The notes under the pieces are model-generated. The model did no database searches. It worked only from the letters and a program-made list of their open reading frames with translations, and was not told the origin of the DNA. This document shows positions 32,837 through 41,431 of a stretch of DNA of 64,000 nucleotides, piece by piece. Made by a program: the position numbers and the translations under genes. Within the stretch, counting starts at the first letter, position 1, and the number at the start of each line of letters is the position of its first letter. Location: the NCBI GenBank assembly GCA_024235915.1, contig JACKLO010000010.1, positions 386,282 through 450,281 on the forward strand, in the 5' to 3' direction. The stretch is from Burkholderiaceae bacterium. Lineage in GTDB: Bacteria > Pseudomonadota > Gammaproteobacteria > Burkholderiales > Burkholderiaceae_C.

Positions 32837-34249
32837 TCAGAGCGCCGGTTGGCCCAGCGCCGTTCGGCCCAATGGCAGCACGGCCGCGCCTGGCGCACCG
32901 CGCAGTTGCACCGCGGCCATGTGCAGCAACACCCCAACCGGCAAGCAGACCCAGGGCGGGATGGCGAACTGCTGTGCCGTCATCGCGGCGGCCAGCGAGC
33001 CGCCGAAGAGCACGATCGACGGCAGCGCGGTCTGCGCCTTGCCGTGCATCGTGCGCCAGCGCGTTTCCACCCACACCCCCAATGGCAGCGCGGCTGCCAG
33101 AAACCCGCCGACGAAGTGCAGGCTGCGTGGGCTCCCGTGCATCGCGATGACCAGCACCAGACTGCCGCCCAGCAACCACAGGAGCACGGCCTCGCGCCGC
33201 CAACGGCGTTCCAGCGCTGCAGCCAAGGCGGCGCCGGCCGGGGCGCCGGGCAGCAGCGCCAGCACGGGCTGCTCGCGCCGCCGCGCCCAGAGCAGGGTCA
33301 GGCGTCCGATCGGCATGCCGGCGACGACACCGAACAGGCCCATGCACAGGCCCAGCCGGCCGCCATCCACCAGGCGGGCCCAGGCCAGGTCCGGGCGCAG
33401 CACCTCGCCGACCATGAGCGCCACGTTGAGGCCGCCGAAGACCAGCACGATCATCCAGGCCACCATCGGCGCACCCGCCTGCGGCTGCAGCGCAAGGTCC
33501 AGCCGCTGCACGGCGTTCGCGCTGGTGGGCCGTGCCAGCACATGCCGGCGCAGCCAGCGGTCGGGCCAGGCGAAGGGCGTCACGAGGGTGCGCAGCCAGG
33601 GCCGGCGTGCGGTGACCGCCAGGCTCCGCCCTTCGCCGTTGCGGCGGGCATCGGCGCGCCAGCGTTGAAGCCGCGCGTGCACACGTCGATGGCTGGCACT
33701 GCCGGTGCCCAGAAGGGTCAGCAGACTGACGAGCGCCATGGCCAACGCAGGCAGCCACAGCAGCGCCGGTGCCTCAGCGAACCGAACCGCTGCCGCGCGC
33801 CAGGCAAAGGGCAGGAGCGACATCAGGCTAAGGGGCAACCAGATCCAGGGTTGGCGCTGCGTCCACGCCAGCACCGGCAGGCCGACCAGCACCCACAGCG
33901 CCCACTCGAGACCCGGCCCGGCCACGATGGCGCCGCCGAGCCATGCCAGCACACCGGCGAGCGTCGCGTGGGCCAGCAGTGCCGTGCGCAAGCTGCGCCG
34001 CTGGCCCGGCACCAGGCGCGCGTGGTTCGGGTGGTTCTGCGCCAGCAGGCTGTCCACCTGCACCCACCACCACCAGACCGCGACCGCGACCAACGCCACG
34101 CCCAGGGTCTGCGCCGGCGTCAGCGAGACCCGCCATGCCGCCACCAGCGGCAAAACGACCAGGATCGCCAGCCAGACCCAGCGCCAGGCCCGGCCCCGCC
34201 GCAGCTGCCAGGGTAGTCGAAGGGTCGCTGCCAGCATCACCGGGTTCAC
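32837..34249 (-). CDS. Polytopic membrane protein, partner of the ABC ATPase; not recognised
   Basis: A 470-residue protein with about ten hydrophobic segments, Arg/Trp-rich loops and a long cytoplasmic stretch in the middle (about residues 165-215). GTG 34249 overlaps the stop of the ABC ATPase gene by four bases (GTGA); an alternative ATG is at 34237. Position and topology suggest the permease half of an ABC-2-type exporter regulated by the GntR gene. I do not recognise a named family, and no catalytic motif is visible. Confidence 0.72.
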   Translation of the reverse strand: MNPVMLAATLRLPWQLRRGRAWRWVWLAILVVLPLVAAWRVSLTPAQTLGVALVAVAVWWWWVQVDSLLAQNHPNHARLVPGQRRSLRTALLAHATLAGVLAWLGGAIVAGPGLEWALWVLVGLPVLAWTQRQPWIWLPLSLMSLLPFAWRAAAVRFAEAPALLWLPALAMALVSLLTLLGTGSASHRRVHARLQRWRADARRNGEGRSLAVTARRPWLRTLVTPFAWPDRWLRRHVLARPTSANAVQRLDLALQPQAGAPMVAWMIVLVFGGLNVALMVGEVLRPDLAWARLVDGGRLGLCMGLFGVVAGMPIGRLTLLWARRREQPVLALLPGAPAGAALAAALERRWRREAVLLWLLGGSLVLVIAMHGSPRSLHFVGGFLAAALPLGVWVETRWRTMHGKAQTALPSIVLFGGSLAAAMTAQQFAIPPWVCLPVGVLLHMAAVQLRGAPGAAVLPLGRTALGQPAL

Positions 34250-35169
34250 GTCAGCCCCTCGAACAGGTCTTCCAGCGACACCCGCTGCGCCACCAGCCCC
34301 GACGGCAACGCCGCCTCGGCCAGGCCGCGCACGAGGGCCTGGCCATCGCCGCGCGTGATGACCGCGGCAGCTGGTAGGGCATCGAGGGCGGCCGTGGCGC
34401 CGCGCACGTCGAGCACCTCGTCCAGCAGCGCGTCCAGTGGCGCCTGGAGCGCAATGCGCCCGCGCCGCAGGAAGGCGACGTTGAACGCCACGCGCTCGAG
34501 GTCGCTGAGGATGTGGGTGCTGAACACCACCGTGGTGCCGCGGTCGAGCACGCGCTCCACCAGCTCGCGGAGGAAATCGCGTCGCGCCAGCGGGTCCAGG
34601 CTCGCCACCGGCTCGTCCAGCACCAGCAGGTCGGGCTCGTGCGCCAATGCGCGGATGATCGACAGCCGTTGCTGCTCGCCGCCACTCATCTGGCCGATCG
34701 GGAGGTTGCGCGGCACGCTCCAGCGCGTCATCAGCCCCTCCACCTTGGCACTGTTCCAGCGCGGATAGAAGCTGCGGAAGTAGGCCAGCAGCTCGTCGGC
34801 GCGCAGGTCCTCGAAGAGGTCGGAGCGCTGCGGCACGTAGCCGATGCGCGAACGCGCCGCGTCGTCGAGCCGGTCGGCACGCTGGCCGAACAGCGTCACC
34901 GAGCCGGCCTGCGGGTCGCGCAGGCCGAGCAGCGACTCCAGCAGGGTGGTCTTGCCCGCACCATTGCGCCCGAGCAGGCCCACCACCTGGCCGGGCTGCA
35001 GCGACCAGTCCAGACCGTCGAGCACGGGCTGGGCGCCATAGGCCACGCGCAGGCCCTGCAGTTCGGCGCTCGCGGCCCCCTGCGGCGTCGCCGTCGACAA
35101 GGTCAGGCCGGCGTTCGCGGCGGGTGACGGGCGGCGCGCGGTGCGCCACCAGGGCAGGGCCAGGCTCAT
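34246..35169 (-). CDS. ABC transporter ATP-binding protein (YtrB-like)
   Basis: A 307-residue ATPase. Walker A is LLGRNGAGKTTLLE, the signature MSGGEQQRLSIIRAL, Walker B LLVLDEPVASLD and the switch His is in FSTHILSD. An extra N-terminal extension of about 35 residues and a C-terminal regulatory-like tail of about 90 residues surround the core, as in exporters with a C-terminal dimerisation region. The start overlaps the GntR stop by four bases (ATGA), and the stop overlaps the membrane protein start, so the three genes are one coupled operon. The substrate is unknown; related Ytr systems respond to cell-wall antibiotics. Confidence 0.93.
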   Translation of the reverse strand: MSLALPWWRTARRPSPAANAGLTLSTATPQGAASAELQGLRVAYGAQPVLDGLDWSLQPGQVVGLLGRNGAGKTTLLESLLGLRDPQAGSVTLFGQRADRLDDAARSRIGYVPQRSDLFEDLRADELLAYFRSFYPRWNSAKVEGLMTRWSVPRNLPIGQMSGGEQQRLSIIRALAHEPDLLVLDEPVASLDPLARRDFLRELVERVLDRGTTVVFSTHILSDLERVAFNVAFLRRGRIALQAPLDALLDEVLDVRGATAALDALPAAAVITRGDGQALVRGLAEAALPSGLVAQRVSLEDLFEGLT

Positions 35170-35570
35170 GGTTCATCTCCTCGTTCACGCGCGTCCAGCA
35201 GCTTCGACAGCAGCTGCAGGACCTGCTCCTTCGGGATCGCCAACTCGTGTGCCGCATCGGCAGCGCGCGCCAGCGCCGGGCGCAACTGCTCGAGGCGTTC
35301 GCGCGCAGCGCTCGGCCGACGGTGGCCGGCGGCGATCACCATCGGCAGCCCGCGCCGGCGCTCCAGCAGACCCTCCATCTCGGCCAGGCTGTAGGCCTTG
35401 GAGACCGTCATCGGGTGCACGGTCAGCAGCAGGGCCAGTTCGCGCACCGAGGGCAGTTCCTGCCCCGCCACCCATTGGCCCGCGGCGACGCGCCGCCGCA
35501 GCTGCTCGATCAGCTGGCGGTAGATCGGGTCCGGCGCGCCGGGGTTGACCTGGAAGCGGATGGGGGTGTC
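35166..35570 (-). CDS. GntR-family (YtrA subfamily) transcriptional regulator
   Basis: A 134-residue repressor-type protein. The winged helix domain occupies residues about 10-75 (DPIYRQLIEQLRRRVAAGQW, then LPSVRELALLLTVHPMTVSKAY), followed by a short helical dimerisation tail, as in the YtrA subfamily. GTG 35570 is chosen because the longer ATG at 35591 lies inside the spacer of the promoter described at 35581-35609, upstream of the probable transcription start. It heads the operon with the ABC ATPase and the membrane protein. Confidence 0.88.
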   Translation of the reverse strand, partial: DTPIRFQVNPGAPDPIYRQLIEQLRRRVAAGQWVAGQELPSVRELALLLTVHPMTVSKAYSLAEMEGLLERRRGLPMVIAAGHRRPSAARERLEQLRPALARAADAAHELAIPKEQVLQLLSKLLDARERGDEP

Positions 35571-35580
35571 CACATGGCGT

Positions 35581-35609
35581 AGTGTACGCATGCACTAGTA
35601 CACTGTCCA
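35581..35609 (-). promoter_or_regulatory. Promoter and operator of the GntR-ABC operon
   Basis: On the minus strand the -35 TGGACA (35604-35609, five of six) and the -10 TACACT (35581-35586, four of six) are 17 bases apart. The perfect inverted repeat AGTGTAC-N10-GTACACT (35581-35604) fills the whole spacer and the -10, the classic position for steric repression by the encoded GntR regulator. The start point would fall near 35574, only a few bases before GTG 35570. Confidence 0.75.
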
Positions 35610-35648
35610 GATGCACGACCACCTGGTGCCGGCGACCCGGCCGAAGGC

Positions 35649-36764
35649 TCAGGGCACGTCGGGGTAGTCGGTGTAGCCGGCGTCGCCACCGCCATACAGC
35701 GTGGCGCGGTCCAGCGCAGCCAGGGGCAGGCCCTCGCGCAGCCGCCGCACCAGGTCGGGGTTCGAGATGAAAGGGCGACCAAAGGCCACCAGGTCGGCGC
35801 CGTCGGCCAGCGCCGCATCGGCCAGCGCGCGGTCGTAGCCGTTGTTGACCATCCAGGCCGCGGTGCCGCCAGCGCCCCGGTAGGCTTGGCGCAGGGCCGT
35901 GTAGTCGAAGGGGCGGTCGGGCAGCTCGCGCGGGCCGCCGGTGGAACCCTCGATCACGTGCACGTAGGCCAGGCCCATCGGCGCCAGGCCACGCAGCAGG
36001 TGCTCGAACAGCGGTTGTGTGTCTTCCGTGTCAGCATCGTTGGCCGGCGTCACGGGGGAGATGCGGATGCCGGTGCGGCTGCCGCCGATGGCGGCGGCCA
36101 CCGCCTGCGTCACCTCCAAAGCCAATCGCGCACGGTTGGTGATCGACCCGCCGTAGTCGTCGGCACGCTGGTTGCTGCCGGTCTTGAGGAACTGGTCGAT
36201 GAGGTAGCCGTTGGCGCCGTGGATCTCCACGCCGTCGAAGCCGGCGTCGACGGCGGCCCGGGCGGCGCGCGCGTAGTCGGCCACGATGCCGGGAATCTCG
36301 GCCCGCGACAGCGCTCGCGGCGGTGAGACGTTGACGAATTCCGCCGTGCCGTCATCCTTCAGCAGCACGGTCTTGGCCTTGGCCGGGATGGCCGAGGGCG
36401 CCACCGGGTCGCGCCCGCCGGGCTGCAGTGTCGTGTGCGAGATGCGCCCCACGTGCCAGAGCTGGCAGACGATGCGGCCGCCGGCGGCGTGCACGGCGTC
36501 GGTCACCACGCGCCAGCCGGCCCGCTGCGCCGGGGTGTAGAGGCCGGGCACGTCGGCGTAGCCCTGGCCCTGCTGCGTGATGGCGGTGGCCTCGCTGATC
36601 AGCAGGCCGGCGCTGGCGCGTTGGGCGTAGTAGGTGGCCACCCGGGCGGGCGGCACGCCGCCGGGACTGCGGTTGCGCGTCAGCGGCGCCATCACGACGC
36701 GGTTGGGCAGGTCCCAGGCACCGACGGTGCAGGGCGCGAAGAGGTCGGTCGAAGTGGACGTCAT
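35649..36764 (-). CDS. Old Yellow Enzyme-family NADH:flavin oxidoreductase (alkene reductase)
   Basis: A 371-residue FMN-dependent ene-reductase that reduces activated C=C bonds or nitro compounds (NemA/XenA type). The order of motifs is FMN-binding NRVVMAPLTRNRS near the N-terminus, QLWHVGRISH, the substrate-binding HGANGYL with His and Asn (about residues 183-189), QFLKTGSNQRADDYGGSITNR, and the FMN-phosphate site DLVAFGRPFISNPDLV. It is complete. It is divergent from the VOC gene with only 18 bases between the start codons, so the two promoters must overlap. Confidence 0.94.
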   Translation of the reverse strand: MTSTSTDLFAPCTVGAWDLPNRVVMAPLTRNRSPGGVPPARVATYYAQRASAGLLISEATAITQQGQGYADVPGLYTPAQRAGWRVVTDAVHAAGGRIVCQLWHVGRISHTTLQPGGRDPVAPSAIPAKAKTVLLKDDGTAEFVNVSPPRALSRAEIPGIVADYARAARAAVDAGFDGVEIHGANGYLIDQFLKTGSNQRADDYGGSITNRARLALEVTQAVAAAIGGSRTGIRISPVTPANDADTEDTQPLFEHLLRGLAPMGLAYVHVIEGSTGGPRELPDRPFDYTALRQAYRGAGGTAAWMVNNGYDRALADAALADGADLVAFGRPFISNPDLVRRLREGLPLAALDRATLYGGGDAGYTDYPDVP

Positions 36765-36782
36765 CGCGCTATGCTGCCAGGG

Positions 36783-37199
36783 ATGCAGATCTCTCCTTTC
36801 CATCTGGCCTTTCCGGTGCACGACCTGGCCGCGGCACGCAGCTTTTACGGCGGCCTGCTCGGCTGCCCGGAAGGGCGCTCCAGTGCCGAGTGGATCGACT
36901 TCGACCTCTTCGGCCACCAGATCGTCGCCCACCTGGCCCCGGCCAAGGCCGCTGACCACCACAACGAGGTGGACGGCCACGACGTGCCGGTGCCGCACTT
37001 CGGTGTCGTGCTGGACTGGGACGCCTTCCACGGCTTTGCGCAGCGCTTGAAGGACCATGGCGTGAAGTTCGTGATCGAGCCCTACATCCGCTTCGCCGGG
37101 CAGGTGGGTGAACAGGCCACGATGTTCTTCCGCGACCCGTCGGGCAACGCGCTGGAGTTCAAGGCCTTCAAGGACCGCTCGCAGCTGTTCGCGAAGTAG
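36783..37199 (+). CDS. VOC-family (glyoxalase-like) protein
   Basis: A 138-residue vicinal-oxygen-chelate protein with two beta-alpha-beta-beta-beta modules. FHLAFPVHDLAAARSFY opens the first module with a probable metal His (residue 7). VPHFGVVLDW opens the second, and RDPSGNALEFKAF supplies the C-terminal Glu ligand. The family includes glyoxalases, dioxygenases and resistance proteins, and the reaction is not assigned. A -10-like TATGCT ends seven bases before ATG 36783 and there is no clear ribosome site. Confidence 0.87.
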   Translation: MQISPFHLAFPVHDLAAARSFYGGLLGCPEGRSSAEWIDFDLFGHQIVAHLAPAKAADHHNEVDGHDVPVPHFGVVLDWDAFHGFAQRLKDHGVKFVIEPYIRFAGQVGEQATMFFRDPSGNALEFKAFKDRSQLFAK

Positions 37200-37242
37200 C
37201 CACCGGCGGGCGGAGGCGCAGGTCGGCGACACTGTCGCGACC

Positions 37243-38928
37243 ATGCGTTCGCTGAAACTGCCCAACTTGCTCGACACCCGGCTCGGCCGGCTGGTCGCGT
37301 TCTTCTTCCTCTACGTCACCGAGGGCATCCCGCTGGGCTTTGGCGCGGTGGCCATCGCCACCCAGCTGCGGCGGCAGGACGTGGGCCCGGCGGAGATCGG
37401 CGCGTTCGTGGGCGCCTTCTACCTGCCCTGGGCCTTCAAGTGGGCCTTCGGGCCCTTCGTGGACGTCTTCGTCTCCGAACGGCTGGGCCGCCGGCGCGGC
37501 TGGATCCTGGGCACCCAGGTCGGCCTGGTCGCCACCCTGCTGGCCTGCGTGCCGCTGGACCCGGTGACGCAGCTCGGGCTGCTGAGCGTGGTGCTGCTGG
37601 TGCACAACAGCTTCGGTGCGATGCAGGACGTGGCCATCGACGCGCTGGCGGTGGAAACCCTGGCGACCGATGAGCGCGGCCTGGCCAACGGCGTGATGTT
37701 TGCCGGCGCGGCGCTGGGCATGGCCCTGGGCGGTGCCGGCGTGCTGTTCATGATGGGCTGGATCGGCGTGCCGGGCGGCTTCCTGTTCGTGGCCGGCTGC
37801 ATCACGGCGGTGACGGTGTTCATTGTGCTGCCCTTGCGCGAGGCGCCGACACCGGCCGCGGACCGGCGGGCCGCCGGCTGGGCCGCGGCCACGGCCGAGA
37901 TGCGGCGCTTTGCCGTCGACGCCTTCCGCGCCTTCCTGGGCTCGCGCGGCGCCTTCGCCGGCCTGGGCTTCGCCCTGCTGCCGGCCGGCGCGATGGCGCT
38001 GGGGCTGGCGCTGCAGTCCAACCTGGCCGTGGAACTGGGCCTGGACGACGACAGCGTGGCCTGGCTGAATCTGTGGTCGCAGGTCATCTCCGCCGGCTGC
38101 ATGGTGCTGGGTGGCTGGCTGTCGGACCGCTATGGTCGGCGCCGCACGCTGGCGGTCTACATGACGTTGATGAGCCTGCCGGTGCTGTGGCTGGCCTGGC
38201 AGTTGCAGCTGAACGACTGGGTGATGCCGGTGGACACGGCCGCGCGAGCCACCCGCGTGGTGCCGCCGGTGCTGGTGACGGCGCTGTGGATCGCCACGCT
38301 GGCCTATTCCGTGGGCCAGGGCCTGATGTACGGCACCCGTTCGGCCATTTTCATGGACGTCACCAACGCCAAGGTGGCCGCCACGCAGTTCACCGCCTAC
38401 ATGGCGATGATGAACCTCGTCATCTCGTACTCCGCCACCTGGCAGGGCATCGCGGCCGAGGCCATCGGCTACCCGAAGACGCTGCTGATCGACGGCCTGA
38501 CCGGCCTCCTGTGCCTGGCCCTGCTGCCGCTGATTCGCCCAGCCCTGGGGCCGGAGCGGGACGGCGCCGCGGCCCGGCGTGCCCGTGCGCTGGCCACGGT
38601 GCTGGCGCTGGGCTGCCTGGCGTGGCTGCCCTACCGGCTGCAGTGGTGGAGCGCGGGCGCCGCGGCGCCGATGATGGAGACGCTGTTCACGCTGGTCTTC
38701 GTGGCCTCGGCCGTGTTCCTGGGCGCTGCGGCGCTGATGCCAGATGCCACGACGGTCACGCGCCGCATCGGCGGCACGATGGCGGTGTTGCTGCTGGCCA
38801 TGCACCTGCGCAAGTGGTTCCCCGCCTTCGATCCGGCCTACCTGACGGTGCCGCTGGTGGCGGCGGGCCTGCTGCTGTGGCAGGCCCGCCAGCCCTGGCA
38901 CACCCTGCAGGTGGCGCCGGCCGGCTGA
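37243..38928 (+). CDS. AmpG-like MFS permease
   Basis: A 561-residue major-facilitator protein with at least 12 predicted membrane helices plus two or three extra ones near the C-terminus. FFFLYVTEGIPLGFGAVAIA and the conserved SFGAMQDVAIDALAVETLA place it in the AmpG/PAT group, whose members import muropeptides or acyl-CoA. DRYGRRR is the MFS loop motif. No ampC or ampR is near, but amgK (cell-wall recycling) is in the window. The substrate is unproven. Confidence 0.85.
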   Translation: MRSLKLPNLLDTRLGRLVAFFFLYVTEGIPLGFGAVAIATQLRRQDVGPAEIGAFVGAFYLPWAFKWAFGPFVDVFVSERLGRRRGWILGTQVGLVATLLACVPLDPVTQLGLLSVVLLVHNSFGAMQDVAIDALAVETLATDERGLANGVMFAGAALGMALGGAGVLFMMGWIGVPGGFLFVAGCITAVTVFIVLPLREAPTPAADRRAAGWAAATAEMRRFAVDAFRAFLGSRGAFAGLGFALLPAGAMALGLALQSNLAVELGLDDDSVAWLNLWSQVISAGCMVLGGWLSDRYGRRRTLAVYMTLMSLPVLWLAWQLQLNDWVMPVDTAARATRVVPPVLVTALWIATLAYSVGQGLMYGTRSAIFMDVTNAKVAATQFTAYMAMMNLVISYSATWQGIAAEAIGYPKTLLIDGLTGLLCLALLPLIRPALGPERDGAAARRARALATVLALGCLAWLPYRLQWWSAGAAAPMMETLFTLVFVASAVFLGAAALMPDATTVTRRIGGTMAVLLLAMHLRKWFPAFDPAYLTVPLVAAGLLLWQARQPWHTLQVAPAG

Positions 38929-38960
38929 TCCGGCCGGCGACTGCTGGCGCCGGCTGGCAT

Positions 38961-40718
38961 TCAGCGCGCGCCGCGCGGGTCCACGCAGGACCAGCTCTCG
39001 GCGCGCTCCAAGTCGCCGCTGCCGTCGTAGCGGGCCACAGCCGGGAAGACGCACAGCGGACGCGTGCGATCCGGGGCCCAGCTGGCGGGCACCTCGCCGT
39101 TGACGCCACCGGGGTTGCCGGCGCCGCGGGCCGTCGCGACGATGCGGTCGGGCGCCTGGCCCTGTTCCACCCAGGCCACCAGCGGGGTCAGGTAGTCCGC
39201 CTGGTCAGTGGCCGGCCCGCCGGAGCAGTGGCCCATGCCCGGCACCTTGAACAGGCGCAGGAAGCTGCTGGCCTGGCCGCGGCTGGCGCGGTTGACGTTC
39301 TTCACGTAGGTCTCGCTGTCGCTCACCGAGAAGATCGGGTCGGCCACACCGTGGTAGACCAGCACCTTGGCGCCGCGGTCACGCACCGCCGAGAGGTCGC
39401 TCGGATGCTGCGGCGTCATGAAGGACATGGCCGACTCGGTGTAGGTGGCGTCGGTGGCGTAGAGCTCGGCGAGCGTGGCGTCGATGTCCAGGCCGAGGGC
39501 AAAGGCGGCACCGTTGGTCAGCGCTTCCGGCGCCGGCGGCACCTTGAAGATCACGCCCACCGCGCCGGTGTCCAGTGCCAGCGGCGCGGTGAACTCCCAG
39601 AAGGGGATGCCGCCGCCACCGACACCCGGGTCGTACGGGAAGCCTGCGTAGAAGCGGGTCCCGTCCGTCGTGCGTGCGCCGCCACGGAAGATCGGATCGA
39701 TGGCGCGCTTCTGCGCTATCGTCAGGCAGGTCCCGTCGCGGTTGTCGCGCGCGCAGGTGTTGACGTCGCGCATCAGGTTGAACGTGCGCTGGCAGGCGGC
39801 GGTGTCCTGCACCAGGCCGTCGGCGGCGCCGTCCAATGCATCGCAACGCGCCAACACACGGCTGGCCACCATCTGGCGCTCGGTGGCGGTGAAGGCGGTC
39901 TCCAGGCCGGGGGGCGTCAACGGGTCGCCGGTGGCCACGGTGGCGTAGCGCTGCGCGCCCCAGATGTTGGCCAGCGCCGCCAGCGGCAGGTTGTAGCCGG
40001 GCGCGCCGGCCAGGAAGCCGTCGTACTCCGCCGCGTAGCGCGACGCGGCCACCAGCGTGTGGCGGCCGCCATTGCTGCAGCCGCCGAAGTAGGAGCGGTC
40101 CGGGCCCTTGCCGTAGGCGAGGTTGATCGCGGCCTTGGCCATCGGCGTGAGCGTGCCCACCGCCTGGTAGCCGTAGTCCAGCCGCGCCTGCGGGTCCAGG
40201 CCGAAGGCCGGGCCACCTTGGGCGTTGCTGTGGCCGGCGTCGGAACTCAGCACGGCAAAACCCTGCATCAGCGCGTGCGTCAGCGGCCCGCCACCGCTGG
40301 CCCCCACAGCCGTGGAGACGCTGCCGTCGATGCCGCCGTTGCCCTGGTGGAAGAAGCGGCCGTTCCAGGCCAGCGGCAGGCGCATCTCGAAGCCGATGGC
40401 GTAGGTCTTGCCGTCCACCGGGCTCACGCGTTCGTTCATGCGGCCGGTGACGCGGCAGTGCGCCGGCACCGGCTGACCGGCCAGCTGGAGATCACCGGCA
40501 GCGACGCTGCTGCTGCCGGTGATGGTGGTGCCCGGCAGGTTGGTGAAGCGGCTGGCCAGGTCTTCACAAGTGCCCACCAGATCGGCCGGCGTCGCCGGGG
40601 GCAGTTGCGGGATCGGGGGCAGGCGGCCCCCAGCGAGGGCGGGCTGCGCGGCCGCGAAGAGCAGCGCGGCGGCGACCGGTGCGAACGGCATCCGCAGGCG
40701 CGGCAGAGAACGGGGCAT
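38961..40718 (-). CDS. Tannase/feruloyl esterase-family secreted hydrolase
   Basis: A 585-residue exported alpha/beta hydrolase. The signal peptide is residues 1-30 (RMPFAPVAAALLFAAAQPAL then AGG). The catalytic elbow is GGCSNGGRH, the G-C-S-N-G form of tannases and feruloyl esterases. The acid lies in GVADPIFSV and the His in VPGMGHCSGGPA. Cysteines for the CS-D-HC type disulfide are present beside Ser and His. It likely hydrolyses aromatic esters of plant or plastic-like origin. It is divergent from a MarR regulator, with two palindromic sites between. Confidence 0.9.
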   Translation of the reverse strand: MPRSLPRLRMPFAPVAAALLFAAAQPALAGGRLPPIPQLPPATPADLVGTCEDLASRFTNLPGTTITGSSSVAAGDLQLAGQPVPAHCRVTGRMNERVSPVDGKTYAIGFEMRLPLAWNGRFFHQGNGGIDGSVSTAVGASGGGPLTHALMQGFAVLSSDAGHSNAQGGPAFGLDPQARLDYGYQAVGTLTPMAKAAINLAYGKGPDRSYFGGCSNGGRHTLVAASRYAAEYDGFLAGAPGYNLPLAALANIWGAQRYATVATGDPLTPPGLETAFTATERQMVASRVLARCDALDGAADGLVQDTAACQRTFNLMRDVNTCARDNRDGTCLTIAQKRAIDPIFRGGARTTDGTRFYAGFPYDPGVGGGGIPFWEFTAPLALDTGAVGVIFKVPPAPEALTNGAAFALGLDIDATLAELYATDATYTESAMSFMTPQHPSDLSAVRDRGAKVLVYHGVADPIFSVSDSETYVKNVNRASRGQASSFLRLFKVPGMGHCSGGPATDQADYLTPLVAWVEQGQAPDRIVATARGAGNPGGVNGEVPASWAPDRTRPLCVFPAVARYDGSGDLERAESWSCVDPRGAR

Positions 40719-40756
40719 GGATGTCTCCTCGGAATCGTGGGAACGGCGTACACCGG

Positions 40757-40795
40757 GATCGATGTCGATCGTTACGTTACTTATCGATCTCGATC
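40757..40795. promoter_or_regulatory. Two palindromic operator-like sites between the esterase and MarR genes
   Basis: GATCGATGTCGATC (40757-40770) and TATCGATCTCGATC (40782-40795) are near-identical palindromes of the form ATCGA-N2-TCGAT. They start 25 bases apart, about two and a half helical turns. Both lie in the 137-base divergent gap. A TTGATC overlapping the second site could be a -35 of the esterase gene. This is a typical MarR dimer-site layout. Confidence 0.5.
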
Positions 40796-40855
40796 AAGGT
40801 GAGCGGGAAATCCCGCGGTGGCTGGCCCTGAGAACCGCGGCAGACTCGCCGCCCG

Positions 40856-41350
40856 ATGCCGAACAAGCCCCGCACCGTATCCCCGCCGGATGCCGACCGC
40901 ACGCCGGCGGCGCGCCTGACCGAATCGCCGATGCACGGCATCGTCGGCTACCAGATCGCGCAGGCGGCCATCGTCACCGACCACATCTTCGACACCCAGG
41001 TGGGCCGGCCCGGCGACCTGCGCAAGGTGGAGTTCACGATCCTGGCCCTGGTGCAGGGCAACCCGGGCGTCACTGCGCGGCAGTTGGCGCGTGCTTTGGC
41101 GGTGACGCCGCCGAACATCGCCGTCTGGCTGGAGCGTCTGGCGTCCCGGGGTCATGTGGAGCGTGAGCGCAGCGCGCAGGACGCGCGCGTGCAGCACATC
41201 CGCTGCACACCGGCCGGGGCGCGGCTGGTGACCAAGGCCGTGCAGCAGGTGGTGCAGGCCGAGGCCGAGGCCCTGCACACGCTCAGTGCTGCCGAGCGTG
41301 CCATGCTGGTGGAACTGCTGCACAAGGTGGCGCTGGCGCGCCGGCGCTGA
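40856..41350 (+). CDS. MarR-family transcriptional regulator
   Basis: A 164-residue winged helix regulator. The recognition region ARQLARALAVTPPNIAVWLE (about residues 75-94) and the wing RSAQDARVQHI are clear. A long N-terminal tail precedes the domain, and a start at the second Met (residue 23) is possible. It is divergent from the secreted esterase, which it probably represses until an aromatic acid such as ferulate or a related product binds (inference from family behaviour and from the two palindromes between the genes). Confidence 0.9.
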   Translation: MPNKPRTVSPPDADRTPAARLTESPMHGIVGYQIAQAAIVTDHIFDTQVGRPGDLRKVEFTILALVQGNPGVTARQLARALAVTPPNIAVWLERLASRGHVERERSAQDARVQHIRCTPAGARLVTKAVQQVVQAEAEALHTLSAAERAMLVELLHKVALARRR

Positions 41351-41431
41351 AGGCACGCGCCGCCCGCACCCGCAACCCCGCACGACAGCAGGCCATGGGC
41401 AGGCCTGTGGCGTGACCGGCAGTGCGCCGCT

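Noticed and set aside
35589..35591. ATG as the start of the GntR regulator
   Set aside because: It lies in the spacer/-10 region of the best promoter and within the operator palindrome, upstream of the probable transcript start.
38073..40802. 909-codon plus-strand frame across the permease end and opposite the esterase
   Set aside because: It runs out of frame through the permease gene and antisense through a clear secreted esterase. No motif or signal is visible.
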